A stretch of 64,000 nucleotides of DNA, from positions 62,001-126,000 of the forward strand of contig NZ_BAAAPN010000057.1 of the NCBI RefSeq assembly GCF_039531165.1, in the 5' to 3' direction. The notes beneath the pieces were generated by a model. It was not told where the DNA came from, ran no database searches, and worked only from the letters and a program-made list of their open reading frames with translations. Shown here in pieces: positions 43,660 through 51,495 of this stretch. The first letter of the stretch is position 1. Each line of letters starts with the position of its first letter. The stretch is from Nostocoides_A vanveenii (GTDB lineage Bacteria > Actinomycetota > Actinomycetes > Actinomycetales > Dermatophilaceae). Made by a program: the position numbers and the translations under genes.

Positions 43660-44610
43660 ATGAGCTTGAGCGCGCATGACGACGGCCGGCCCGGAACGTA
43701 CGAAGGCAGGGCGCTGCCCCGGCCGGACGAGGACGTCTTCGACCAGGGGTTGGCCTTCGACCTCGAGACCATGAACCGCCGTCGGCTCTTGCGCATGGCC
43801 GGTCTCGGCGTGTCGGTGGCTGCGCTGGCCGCCTGTGGAGATTCGGGCAGCGGGAGCGCGTCGACCAGCGCCTCAGGCAGGTCCGCGAGCACATCCGCCT
43901 CGGCCACGACATCCGCGTCGGTGGCGACGTCGGCCGCCGGTGACGTGACCGAGATCCCGGACGAGACGGCCGGCCCCTATCCGGGTGACGGCTCGAACGG
44001 GCCGGACGTGCTGACGCAAGACGGCGTCATCCGGCAGGACATCACGAGCAGCTTCGGCGACTACAGCGGCACCGCGGAGGGTGTGCCAGCCACGATCGAG
44101 TTGACGATCACCGATATGGCGAATGGCGACAAAGCCTTCGCTGGGGCCGCCGTCTATGTGTGGCACTGCGACCGCTCCGGGAATTACTCCCTGTATTCGG
44201 AGGGGGTCACCGAGCAGAATTATCTGCGCGGGGTCCAGATTGCCGATGAGAGCGGGAAGGTCACTTTCACCTCGATTTTCCCGGCGTGCTACAGCGGTCG
44301 CTGGCCGCACATTCATTTCGAGGTCTATCCGGATCAGGCGTCGATCACCGACTCCGCCAATGCCATCGCGACCTCGCAGATCGCCATCTCCAAGGACGCC
44401 TGCGACCTCGTCTACGCCACCAGCGGGTATGAGGCATCGGTCACCAATCTCGCCCAGCTGAGCCTCGCCACCGACAACGTCTTCGGCGACGACAGCGGAG
44501 TGCATCAACTGGCGACGATGAGTGGTGACGTGACCAAGGGCTTCACCATCGCCCTGGCCGCACCCGTCGACACCGCGACTGCGCCAACTGGCGGTGCCGC
44601 CCCGAAGTAG
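43660..44610 (+). CDS. Exported intradiol ring-cleavage dioxygenase-like protein
   Basis: 316 residues. After a 38-residue leader, a Tat-type signal (NRRRLLRMAGLGVSVAALAAC) ends in a lipobox LAAC, then a long Ser/Thr/Ala linker. The domain has ETAGPYPGDGSNGP, AAVYVWHCDRSGNYSLYS, GVTEQNYLRGVQIADESGKV and CYSGRWPHIHFEVYPDQ: the two Tyr and two His iron ligands of protocatechuate 3,4-dioxygenase-like enzymes. Extracytoplasmic versions are known in actinobacteria but their substrates are poorly defined. A bidirectional terminator follows. Confidence 0.85.
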   Translation: MSLSAHDDGRPGTYEGRALPRPDEDVFDQGLAFDLETMNRRRLLRMAGLGVSVAALAACGDSGSGSASTSASGRSASTSASATTSASVATSAAGDVTEIPDETAGPYPGDGSNGPDVLTQDGVIRQDITSSFGDYSGTAEGVPATIELTITDMANGDKAFAGAAVYVWHCDRSGNYSLYSEGVTEQNYLRGVQIADESGKVTFTSIFPACYSGRWPHIHFEVYPDQASITDSANAIATSQIAISKDACDLVYATSGYEASVTNLAQLSLATDNVFGDDSGVHQLATMSGDVTKGFTIALAAPVDTATAPTGGAAPK

Positions 44611-44630
44611 GGCTGGTCAGATCAGACAAA

Positions 44631-44690
44631 TCGACCGGGGCCGACACGCCGAAAATCGAGGTGAATATTCGGCGTGTTCGCCCCGGTCGA
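44631..44690. terminator. Bidirectional terminator between dioxygenase and gcdH
   Basis: TCGACCGGGGC and CACGCCGAA on the left (44631-44653) pair with TTCGGCGTG and GCCCCGGTCGA on the right (44668-44690): 21 of 23 positions complementary, with a 14-base AT-richer loop. Convergent genes flank it at 44610 and 44710. Confidence 0.8.
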
Positions 44691-44709
44691 GCGCGGTCGA
44701 GGTCTGTCG

Positions 44710-45894
44710 TCAGCGGAAGGCGGGCAGGCCCGTCAGCGACTGGCCGACGACGAGGGTGTGCATCTCAACGGTGCCCTCATAGGTCAGCACCGACTCCAAG
44801 TTGTTCATGTGCCGGATGACCGGGAATTCCAAAGAGATCCCGTTGGCGCCCAAGATTGTTCGCGCCGTGCGGCAGATGTCGAGGGCTTCGCGGACGTTGT
44901 TGAGCTTGCCCAGGCTGACCTGCTCCGGCCGGAGCGTGTGGGCGTCCTTGCGGCGGCCGAGGTGGTTGGCCAGCAACAGGCCCTTCGCATACTCCAGGTA
45001 CATCTCGGCGATCTTGGCCTGGGTGAGCTGGAAACCGGCGATGGGTTTGCCAAACTGCTCGCGCTCGCCGGCATACGTGATGGCTGCCTCGAGTGCCGAA
45101 CGGGCCGCCCCAAGCGCCCCCCAGACGATGCCGTATCGCGCCTCGTTGAGGCACGAGAGCGGGCCCTTCAGGCCGCGGACCTCCGGGAAGACCGCATCTG
45201 CGGGGAGGCGGACGTTGTCGAAGACCAATTCGCTGGTCACCGATGCCCGCAGCGACATCTTGTGCTTGATCAGGGGCGCGGAGAAGCCGGGGGTGTCGGT
45301 GGGCACCGCAAAGCCACGGATGCCCTCGTCGGTCTGGGCCCACACGACGGCCACATCGGCAGCGGATCCATTGGTGATCCACATCTTCGCGCCGTTGAGG
45401 ATCCAGTCATCTCCGTCGCGGCGGGCATTGGTGCGCATGCTGCCCGGGTCGGAGCCGTGGTCGGGCTCGGTCAGGCCGAAGCAGCCGATCGCGGTGCCGG
45501 CCGCCATGTCCGGCAGCCAGCGCTGCTTCTGCTCCTCGCTGCCCCAGCGCCAGATCCCGAACATCGCCAGCGACCCCTGCACCGACACCAGCGAGCGGAT
45601 GCCCGAGTCGCTGGCCTCCAGCTCCAGGCACGCGAGGCCGTAGTCGACGGCGGACATGCCGGCGCAGCCATACCCGGTCAGGTGCATGCCGAGAACACCG
45701 AGTTCGCCGAGTTCCTTGGTCAGGCCGCGGATGTCGTCGATCTCGCCCCGCTCGAACCAATCGGCGACATAGGGGTCGATGCGGCGCTCGCACATGGTGC
45801 GCACCGAGTCGCGCACGATTCGCTCGTCGGCGGTAAAGAGATCGTCGAGCCCGGCGAGGTCGAGGCGGGTCTGCAGGCTGGGAATGGCGCTCAC
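44710..45894 (-). CDS. gcdH: Glutaryl-CoA dehydrogenase-like acyl-CoA dehydrogenase
   Basis: 394 residues from a GTG overlapping the CoA-transferase stop (GTGA). Acyl-CoA dehydrogenase features are complete: CFGLTEPDHGSDPGSMRTNA, WITNGSAADVAVVWA, CLNEARYGIVWGALGAARSA, REQFGKPIAGFQLTQAKIAE and the catalytic Glu in YEGTVEMHTLVVGQSLTG. The TYEGT-xxx-H and G-x-x-TG context and the adjoining class III CoA-transferase are typical of GcdH, which oxidises and decarboxylates glutaryl-CoA to crotonyl-CoA. Last gene of the gabT-aldh-CoA-transferase operon. Confidence 0.85.
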   Translation of the reverse strand: MSAIPSLQTRLDLAGLDDLFTADERIVRDSVRTMCERRIDPYVADWFERGEIDDIRGLTKELGELGVLGMHLTGYGCAGMSAVDYGLACLELEASDSGIRSLVSVQGSLAMFGIWRWGSEEQKQRWLPDMAAGTAIGCFGLTEPDHGSDPGSMRTNARRDGDDWILNGAKMWITNGSAADVAVVWAQTDEGIRGFAVPTDTPGFSAPLIKHKMSLRASVTSELVFDNVRLPADAVFPEVRGLKGPLSCLNEARYGIVWGALGAARSALEAAITYAGEREQFGKPIAGFQLTQAKIAEMYLEYAKGLLLANHLGRRKDAHTLRPEQVSLGKLNNVREALDICRTARTILGANGISLEFPVIRHMNNLESVLTYEGTVEMHTLVVGQSLTGLPAFR

Positions 45895-47069
45895 GCGAGG
45901 CTCCTGGTCGGTTGATCAAGGGTGGGTCGAGGATCGGACGAGGCGAGCCAATCCTCCACGAGGAGGGTGTGCTCGCCGACGCCGGGTGGCGGCGTCGCAT
46001 CGTCAAGGGCGTTGCCGGAGAACAGGATCGGGTTGCGCACCTGCTCCGGGTGGTCGTCACCGACCGAGAAGGTCGGCGTGAGGCCGAGGTCGCGGGCCTG
46101 GGCGAAGGCCGTGCCGATGTCGTTGACCGGTGCAGCTGCGACGCCGGCTGCCCGCAGCCGCTGCTCCCAGTGGGCGGCCGGCTCGGTGGTGAGCTGGGCC
46201 TCCAGGGCGGCCACGAGCGACTCGCGGTTGGCAACGCGGTCGGCGTTGGTGGCGAAGCGCGGATCATCGGCTAGCGCCGGTATGCCGAGTGCCCCCGTCA
46301 GGCGCACGAACTGGCCGTCGTTGCCGCACGCCACCGCCAAGGGCAGGTCCGCGCACTGCAAGGGCTCGTAGGGCGCGATGCTCGGGTGCGCATTGCCCAT
46401 GGCTGCCGGCGCGACGCCGGTGGTGAGGAAGGCGCTCGCCTGGTTGACGAGCGAGCCGAGCAGGCTGGAGACGAGGTTGACCTCGATGTGCTCCCCGGCG
46501 CCGCTGACCGCGCGTTGCTGGAGCGCGGCCAGGATGCCGATTGTCGCGTCCTTGCCGGTGAGCACGTCGACGAGGGCGACGCCGACCTTCTGCGGGGCGC
46601 CGCCTTGCTCTCCGGTGATGCTCATCAGTCCGCCGAAGGCTTGGGCGACGAAGTCATAACCCGGCAGGGATGCGCCCGCGCCGGAACCGAATCCGGTGAT
46701 CGAGGCATAGACGATGCCGGGATTTGAGGTGCGGACGGCGGCATAGCCGAGGCCGAATCTCGCCAGCGTGCCGGTCATGAAGTTCTCGACGAGCACGTCG
46801 GCGCGGCGGGCGAGCTCGCGGGCCTTGGCGAGGTCGGCGGGATCGTTCAGATCCCAGGCGACGGAGAGCTTGCCGCGGTTGAGCGCCTCGAAATAGGAGC
46901 TGGAGTTCTCGGTCCACGGTGGGCCCCAGGCCCGGGTGTCGTCCCCGCGCCCGGGCCGCTCGACCTTGACGACGGTCGCGCCCAGATCGGCGAGATACAT
47001 CGTCGCCAACGGCCCCGCGAGAACGCGGCTGAAGTCGGCGACGAGGAGACCTGTCAGGGGACGGCGCAT
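45891..47069 (-). CDS. Class III (CaiB/Frc family) CoA-transferase
   Basis: 392 residues from the ATG at 47069. RPLTGLLVADFSRVLAGPLA, MYLADLGATVVKVERPGRGD, FEALNRGKLSVAWDLNDPAD, NPGIVYASITGFG and YDFVAQAFGGLMSITGEQGG are family hallmarks; the Asp nucleophile is expected near GKDATIGILAALQQR (VDVLTGKDA). The pairing with gcdH points to glutarate CoA-transferase, transferring CoA from succinyl-CoA. It overlaps the aldehyde dehydrogenase gene by 16 bases and gcdH by 4. Confidence 0.88.
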   Translation of the reverse strand: MRRPLTGLLVADFSRVLAGPLATMYLADLGATVVKVERPGRGDDTRAWGPPWTENSSSYFEALNRGKLSVAWDLNDPADLAKARELARRADVLVENFMTGTLARFGLGYAAVRTSNPGIVYASITGFGSGAGASLPGYDFVAQAFGGLMSITGEQGGAPQKVGVALVDVLTGKDATIGILAALQQRAVSGAGEHIEVNLVSSLLGSLVNQASAFLTTGVAPAAMGNAHPSIAPYEPLQCADLPLAVACGNDGQFVRLTGALGIPALADDPRFATNADRVANRESLVAALEAQLTTEPAAHWEQRLRAAGVAAAPVNDIGTAFAQARDLGLTPTFSVGDDHPEQVRNPILFSGNALDDATPPPGVGEHTLLVEDWLASSDPRPTLDQPTRSLA

Positions 47070-48556
47070 TGCGCCACCTTCGGCTCTCGTGGCACGCGCA
47101 GACGGCCGTTGACGCGACGGACGATGCGCCAGGCGTTCTTGTCCTGCAACGGAACCGGGAGCGCAGCCTGAGGCGTGCCTTGGTAGGCGACCGGACGCGT
47201 AAAGCGGGCCAGCGCAGCGGCGCCGACGGAGGTGGCACGCGGGTCGGTCGTCGCGGGCCACGGCCCGCCGTGCTGCTGCGCCCAGAGCGTGGCCACGCCG
47301 GTCGGCCAGGCATCGACGGCGACGCGGCCGACCTTGGGTGCGAGGTGCTTGACCAGATCCGCGACCTCGTCGTCCGCAGACCCGCCGGTCATCACCGACG
47401 CCACGAGGGCGCCGGGCAGAGCGGCGATCAGGTCGTCGCGCTGGTGTGCATCGGCATACTCGACGACGAGCACTACGGGGCCGAAACACTCACGCAGGAG
47501 CGGGGATTCGCGGTGGATCAGGCTCGCGTCGGCTTCGAGCACCCAGACACTCGGACCGATAGGCGTGGATGCGTCGGAGCGGGCGACGGCAAAGGCGCCA
47601 TTGGTGAGCAGGTTCTGCACGCCGTGACCGAAGGCTTCGTGGATGCCGACCGTGAGCAGGACGCCGGTCGGTGGGCCGTCGTGCAGTTCCGCGCCGAGGC
47701 GCGCGGCAAAGCCGCAGCCAGCGGGCGCCAGGATCAGGCCGGGCTTGGTGCAGAACTGGCCCATGCCCATGGTGAAGGACGCGAGCGCGCCCTGGGCGAG
47801 ATCGGCCAGCCGGTGCACCGCCGCGGTGGTCAGGACGACGGCATTGACGGTGCCCATCTCGGCATAGACCGGGATCGGGATCGGGCGGGTGGCGGCGAGC
47901 CGGTGCAGTGCCAGGCCGCCGGCTTCGGAGCCGGTGAAGGCGACGGCGGCGATCTCAGGCGCGAGGACGAGCTGCTCCCCGGCGGCGAGGCCGGTGACCG
48001 CGCTGAGGAGACCTTCGGGCGCGCCGATGTCAGCGAGGGCGTCGTGGGCGATGTCCATCAAGGCGGCATGCGTGCGCGGGTGGGCTGGGTGTCCTTTGAC
48101 CACGACCGGAGACCCGGCGGCGATGGCGGAGCCAGTGTCATTGCCGAGCGTCCCGAAGCCGAAGGGGAAGTTGCTCGCCCCGAAGACGGCGACCGGTCCG
48201 ACGGATGCCTGGATGCGCCGCAGGTCGGGGGTCGTCGCCGTGGCGTGGTCGATGGTCGCGCCGAGCCACGAGCCCTCGATGCAGACGTCGGCATAGAAGC
48301 GCAGCTGGTTGGCGCAACGGAGGACCTCACCGTCGAGGCGGGGCAGGCCGAGGCCGGTCTCCTCGTGCGCGAGGGCAGCGAGCGAATCGGCATGGGCGAC
48401 AACGGCATCCGCGATCGCACACAACCAGGCGGCGCGCTCGGCAGGGGTGGCGGCGACCACCGCGGGAGCGGCGGCGGCCGCGGCGGCGACCACGCGGCAT
48501 ACGTCCTGGGGGGTGGACTCACCCACGACGGACGGGGCGTCGACGACGGTGGTCAT
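47054..48556 (-). CDS. NADP-type aldehyde dehydrogenase (KGSADH-like)
   Basis: 500 residues from the ATG at 48556, one base after the gabT stop. The group signature of ketoglutarate-semialdehyde dehydrogenases is clear: GPVAVFGASNFPFGFGTLGN, GSPVVVKGHPAHPRTH, AVAFTGSEAGGLALH, IPVYAEMGTVNAVV (catalytic Glu) and MGQFCTKPGLILAPAG (catalytic Cys). It would oxidise the semialdehyde made by the upstream aminotransferase to the dicarboxylate; glutarate or succinate semialdehyde fit the context (inference). Overlaps the CoA-transferase gene by 16 bases. Confidence 0.88.
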   Translation of the reverse strand: MTTVVDAPSVVGESTPQDVCRVVAAAAAAAPAVVAATPAERAAWLCAIADAVVAHADSLAALAHEETGLGLPRLDGEVLRCANQLRFYADVCIEGSWLGATIDHATATTPDLRRIQASVGPVAVFGASNFPFGFGTLGNDTGSAIAAGSPVVVKGHPAHPRTHAALMDIAHDALADIGAPEGLLSAVTGLAAGEQLVLAPEIAAVAFTGSEAGGLALHRLAATRPIPIPVYAEMGTVNAVVLTTAAVHRLADLAQGALASFTMGMGQFCTKPGLILAPAGCGFAARLGAELHDGPPTGVLLTVGIHEAFGHGVQNLLTNGAFAVARSDASTPIGPSVWVLEADASLIHRESPLLRECFGPVVLVVEYADAHQRDDLIAALPGALVASVMTGGSADDEVADLVKHLAPKVGRVAVDAWPTGVATLWAQQHGGPWPATTDPRATSVGAAALARFTRPVAYQGTPQAALPVPLQDKNAWRIVRRVNGRLRVPREPKVAQCAVP

Positions 48557-48557
48557 A

Positions 48558-49925
48558 TCAGAGACCCTTCCACGATGCGGTGAGAACTTCCAGACCGTCG
48601 CGCAGCAGGTCGTCGGGCATGACGAGCGGCGGGAGGAGGCGGATGACATTGCCATAGGTGCCGCACTGGAGGGTGACGACGCCCTGGCGGTGGCACGCGG
48701 CCATGACGGCCGCGGCGGCCGCGGGGGCTGGCTCTTTGGTGCCAGGGACGACGAACTCGACGGCGAGCATCGCGCCGCGTCCGCGGACCTCGCCGACCCA
48801 CCCATTGCCGTATGCCGCTTCCTCCAGAACGGGCCGCGCAATCGCCTCGATCTGGCGGGCGCGGGCGACGAGGTCGAGCTCCTCGATGGTCTCGAAGACG
48901 CCGAGGGCGGCCGCGCAGGCGACCGGGTTGCCGGCGAAGGTGCCGCCGAGGCCGCCCGCAGGGACGGCGTCCATGATCTCGGCGCGGCCGGTGACACCGG
49001 CGAGCGGCAGCCCACCGGCGAGACCCTTCGCGGTGACGATGAGGTCGGGGACGAGGCCATCGTGTTCGGAGGCGAACATCGCTCCGGTGCGGGCGATTCC
49101 GGTTTGGACCTCGTCCGCAATCAGGACGATGCCGTGCTCGCGGGCCAGGCTCGCGACGCCTTGGAGATAGGCCGCGGGCGGGATGATGAAGCCGCCCTCG
49201 CCCTGGATGGGCTCGATGACGATGGCGGCCGTGTTGTGGGCGCCGATCTGCTTGACGACGAGGTCCTCGAGCGCGTTGAGCGCCTCCATCGCGCAGTGGT
49301 CGGGGCCGGTCGGCCAGCGGAAGGGATAGGCGAGCGGCGCGCGGTAGATCTCCGGCGCGAAGGGGCCGAAACCATCCTTGTAGGGGACATTCTTGGCGGT
49401 CATCGTCATGGTCAGCAGGGTGCGGCCGTGGTAGGCGTGGCCGAAGGTGACCACCGCCGGGCGATGGGTGGCGACCCGGGCGATCTTGACGGCGTTCTCC
49501 ACGGCCTCGGCGCCGGTGGAGAACAGCGCGGACTTCTTGGCGTGCGCGCCGGGGGTGTTGGTGTTGAGCCACTCGCCGACCTGGACATAGCCGTCGTATT
49601 CGGTGACGAGGAAGCACGTGTGCGTCAGGCGGGCGACCTGCTCGCGGACCCGGCGGACGACCGCCGGCGCACTGGAGCCGACCGTCGTGACGGCGATGCC
49701 GGAGGCGAAGTCGATCAGGTGATTGCCGTCGACGTCGACGAGGATGCCGCCGCCCGCGCGCTCGATGAAGACCGGAAGGGTCGTGCCGAGGCCGGTGGAC
49801 AGGACGCCTTGGCGGTGCTGGTGGCGGGCGAGCGACTGCGGCCCGGGGATCGCCGTGCGCAGGATGCGCACCTGCTCCGGCCGGTCGGTCTCCACGTATG
49901 CCGCGGTCTCCAGTTGCGCCGTCAT
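48558..49925 (-). CDS. gabT: 4-aminobutyrate (omega-amino acid) aminotransferase
   Basis: 455 residues, AAGGAGG 4 bases before the ATG at 49925. Class III aminotransferase motifs are present: VDVDGNHLIDFASGIAVTTV, KSALFSTGAEAVENAVKIAR, VTFGHAYHGRTLLTMTMTAK, AAIVIEPIQGEGGFIIPPAA, IADEVQTGIARTG and the PLP lysine in DLIVTAKGLAGGLPLAG. It transfers the omega-amino group of GABA or 5-aminovalerate to 2-oxoglutarate. First gene of a four-gene minus-strand operon; an inverted repeat lies upstream and a PucR-type regulator gene is nearby. Confidence 0.93.
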   Translation of the reverse strand: MTAQLETAAYVETDRPEQVRILRTAIPGPQSLARHQHRQGVLSTGLGTTLPVFIERAGGGILVDVDGNHLIDFASGIAVTTVGSSAPAVVRRVREQVARLTHTCFLVTEYDGYVQVGEWLNTNTPGAHAKKSALFSTGAEAVENAVKIARVATHRPAVVTFGHAYHGRTLLTMTMTAKNVPYKDGFGPFAPEIYRAPLAYPFRWPTGPDHCAMEALNALEDLVVKQIGAHNTAAIVIEPIQGEGGFIIPPAAYLQGVASLAREHGIVLIADEVQTGIARTGAMFASEHDGLVPDLIVTAKGLAGGLPLAGVTGRAEIMDAVPAGGLGGTFAGNPVACAAALGVFETIEELDLVARARQIEAIARPVLEEAAYGNGWVGEVRGRGAMLAVEFVVPGTKEPAPAAAAAVMAACHRQGVVTLQCGTYGNVIRLLPPLVMPDDLLRDGLEVLTASWKGL

Positions 49926-50009
49926 GGCCCCTCCTTGGGTCAGCTCCCCGGGTCCAGAAATGGCCCGGTCGTTCCCGCCACGGTAGGCCGGGCGTGCCGA
50001 GGAGGCAGT

Positions 50010-50053
50010 GGACGAAATGGTGCGGCTTCGAGGTCCAGTGAGACATTTCGTCC
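50010..50053. promoter_or_regulatory. Inverted repeat upstream of gabT
   Basis: GGACGAAATG (50010-50019) and CATTTCGTCC (50044-50053) are perfect 10-bp arms spaced by 24 bases, 85-128 bases before the gabT start. The wide spacing suits two dimers bound to direct/inverted sites. The PucR-family protein at 51496 is the natural candidate ligand-responsive regulator (inference). Confidence 0.6.
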
Positions 50054-50094
50054 AGCCTCCGCGAGGACCAGAGACAGCGCGGCATATCCTCACA

Positions 50095-50142
50095 AATGAA
50101 GGTAAGCTTCATTCATACCCTCACTTAGATAAATAAGTGAGG
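50095..50142. promoter_or_regulatory. Two inverted repeats upstream of fic
   Basis: AATGAAG-N5-CTTCATT (50095-50113) and CCTCACTTA-N6-TAAGTGAGG (50119-50142) lie in an AT-rich patch ending 13 bases before the fic GTG. The second is close enough to block translation or transcription start. Autoregulation by the winged-helix end of the Fic protein is plausible. Confidence 0.65.
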
Positions 50143-50155
50143 TTATGCTGGCGGC

Positions 50156-51397
50156 GTGACCTTCAGTTCATCGTCGGCTAGCCCGCATACATCGTCGGTG
50201 GATACCAATGTCTGGCCCGCCGTGACTTACGAAGATGTGCCCTGGGATGTGCACCCTGTCACCGGTATGACGCGACGTGATCGGGTGATGATCGGGTGTC
50301 CATACCGGGCAAGCGTTCCGGCGATGATCGCCGACTTGGACGTAGTGCTCCCTGGACGGGTCAGCGCCGCGGCCGAGGAATCGGCCACCGCCATGCGCGA
50401 GTTCGACACCCGCCAGGGCAGCGAGATCGCGCCTTTCGCAGCGATCCTCCTGCGCAGCGAGTCGGCGTCGAGCTCCCAGATCGAGCAGTTGTCCGCGTCC
50501 GCGCGAAAGATCGCCGAAGCCGAGCTGACGGGCGCGTCGACGGGTCATGCAGGCGCCATCGTCGGCAATGTGCGCGCGATGACTGCCGCCTTGGCCCTCG
50601 CCGACAATGTGGATGCCGGGGCGATCCTGGCCATGCACGACGCGCTGATGCACCAGACCGCGCCGGAGATTGCGGGTCGGTGGCGTACGGACCAAGTGTG
50701 GATCGGCGGTCGGGCGGTGTTCGGGATGGGCAGCTCACACGATGCCGACTTTGTCCCTCCCATCGCACACCGAGTGCCCGAGTTGATCGCGGACCTGGTG
50801 TCGTTCAGCGTCCGCGCGGACGTGCCGGGCGTGGCTCAGGCCGCGATCTCCCACGCCCAGTTCGAGACCATCCATCCTTTCCCTGACGGCAACGGACGCA
50901 CGGGACGTGCCTTTCTGCACGCGATGCTGCGCGCGCGAGGGATCGCGCGTCAGGTGTCGGTCCCGATCAGCTCGGGCCTTTTGGCTGATACGCAGGGGTA
51001 CTTCGACGCGGTAACCGCCTACCGGGACGGTGATATTTCGCCGATCGTCTCGTGCGTATCCCGGGCCGCTTTGATCGGTGTCGACAACGGAACGCGGTTG
51101 ATAGCCGACTTGGATGACGTCCGCCAGCGCTGGCGGGATCAGCTGACTGGGCTGAGGTCCGACTCCGCCGCGCGGCGACTGGCCGAGGGGCTGTTCCTGC
51201 ATCCGGTGATCTCGGCGCCCGTCGCCCGCGAGATCCTGGGCATCGGCAAGAACGAACATCGCTACATCGACGTGCTTCTGGATCGGGGGATCCTGAGGCA
51301 GGACCAGGGCCACAAGGCGCGCAACCTGACCTGGCGGGCTCAGGACGTGCTTGATGCCCTGGATGCGTATGCCCGTCGCACTGGTCGCCGCTCCTGA
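50156..51397 (+). CDS. Fic-family AMP-transferase with C-terminal winged helix
   Basis: 413 residues from a GTG. An N-terminal cap (residues 1-60) precedes an inhibitory helix with SSSQIEQL (class II form, (S/T)xxxE) near residue 105. The Fic core has the full catalytic motif FETIHPFPDGNGRTGRAFLH around residue 245 with the essential His. The C-terminal part (SDSAARRLAEGLFLHPVISA and NEHRYIDVLLDRGILRQDQG) is a winged helix. Fic proteins attach AMP to Ser/Thr/Tyr of target proteins and are silenced by the inhibitory Glu. It separates gabT from the PucR gene and may be a stand-alone module. Confidence 0.88.
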   Translation: MTFSSSSASPHTSSVDTNVWPAVTYEDVPWDVHPVTGMTRRDRVMIGCPYRASVPAMIADLDVVLPGRVSAAAEESATAMREFDTRQGSEIAPFAAILLRSESASSSQIEQLSASARKIAEAELTGASTGHAGAIVGNVRAMTAALALADNVDAGAILAMHDALMHQTAPEIAGRWRTDQVWIGGRAVFGMGSSHDADFVPPIAHRVPELIADLVSFSVRADVPGVAQAAISHAQFETIHPFPDGNGRTGRAFLHAMLRARGIARQVSVPISSGLLADTQGYFDAVTAYRDGDISPIVSCVSRAALIGVDNGTRLIADLDDVRQRWRDQLTGLRSDSAARRLAEGLFLHPVISAPVAREILGIGKNEHRYIDVLLDRGILRQDQGHKARNLTWRAQDVLDALDAYARRTGRRS

Positions 51398-51495
51398 GCC
51401 CGTGCCGGGCGGCTCGCCACGTGTTACTGGACAGCAAGCCCCCGGGCCCACGATGCTGGCGGCTCGCCAGGTTCCATGGACGACGGGAGGCGGTC

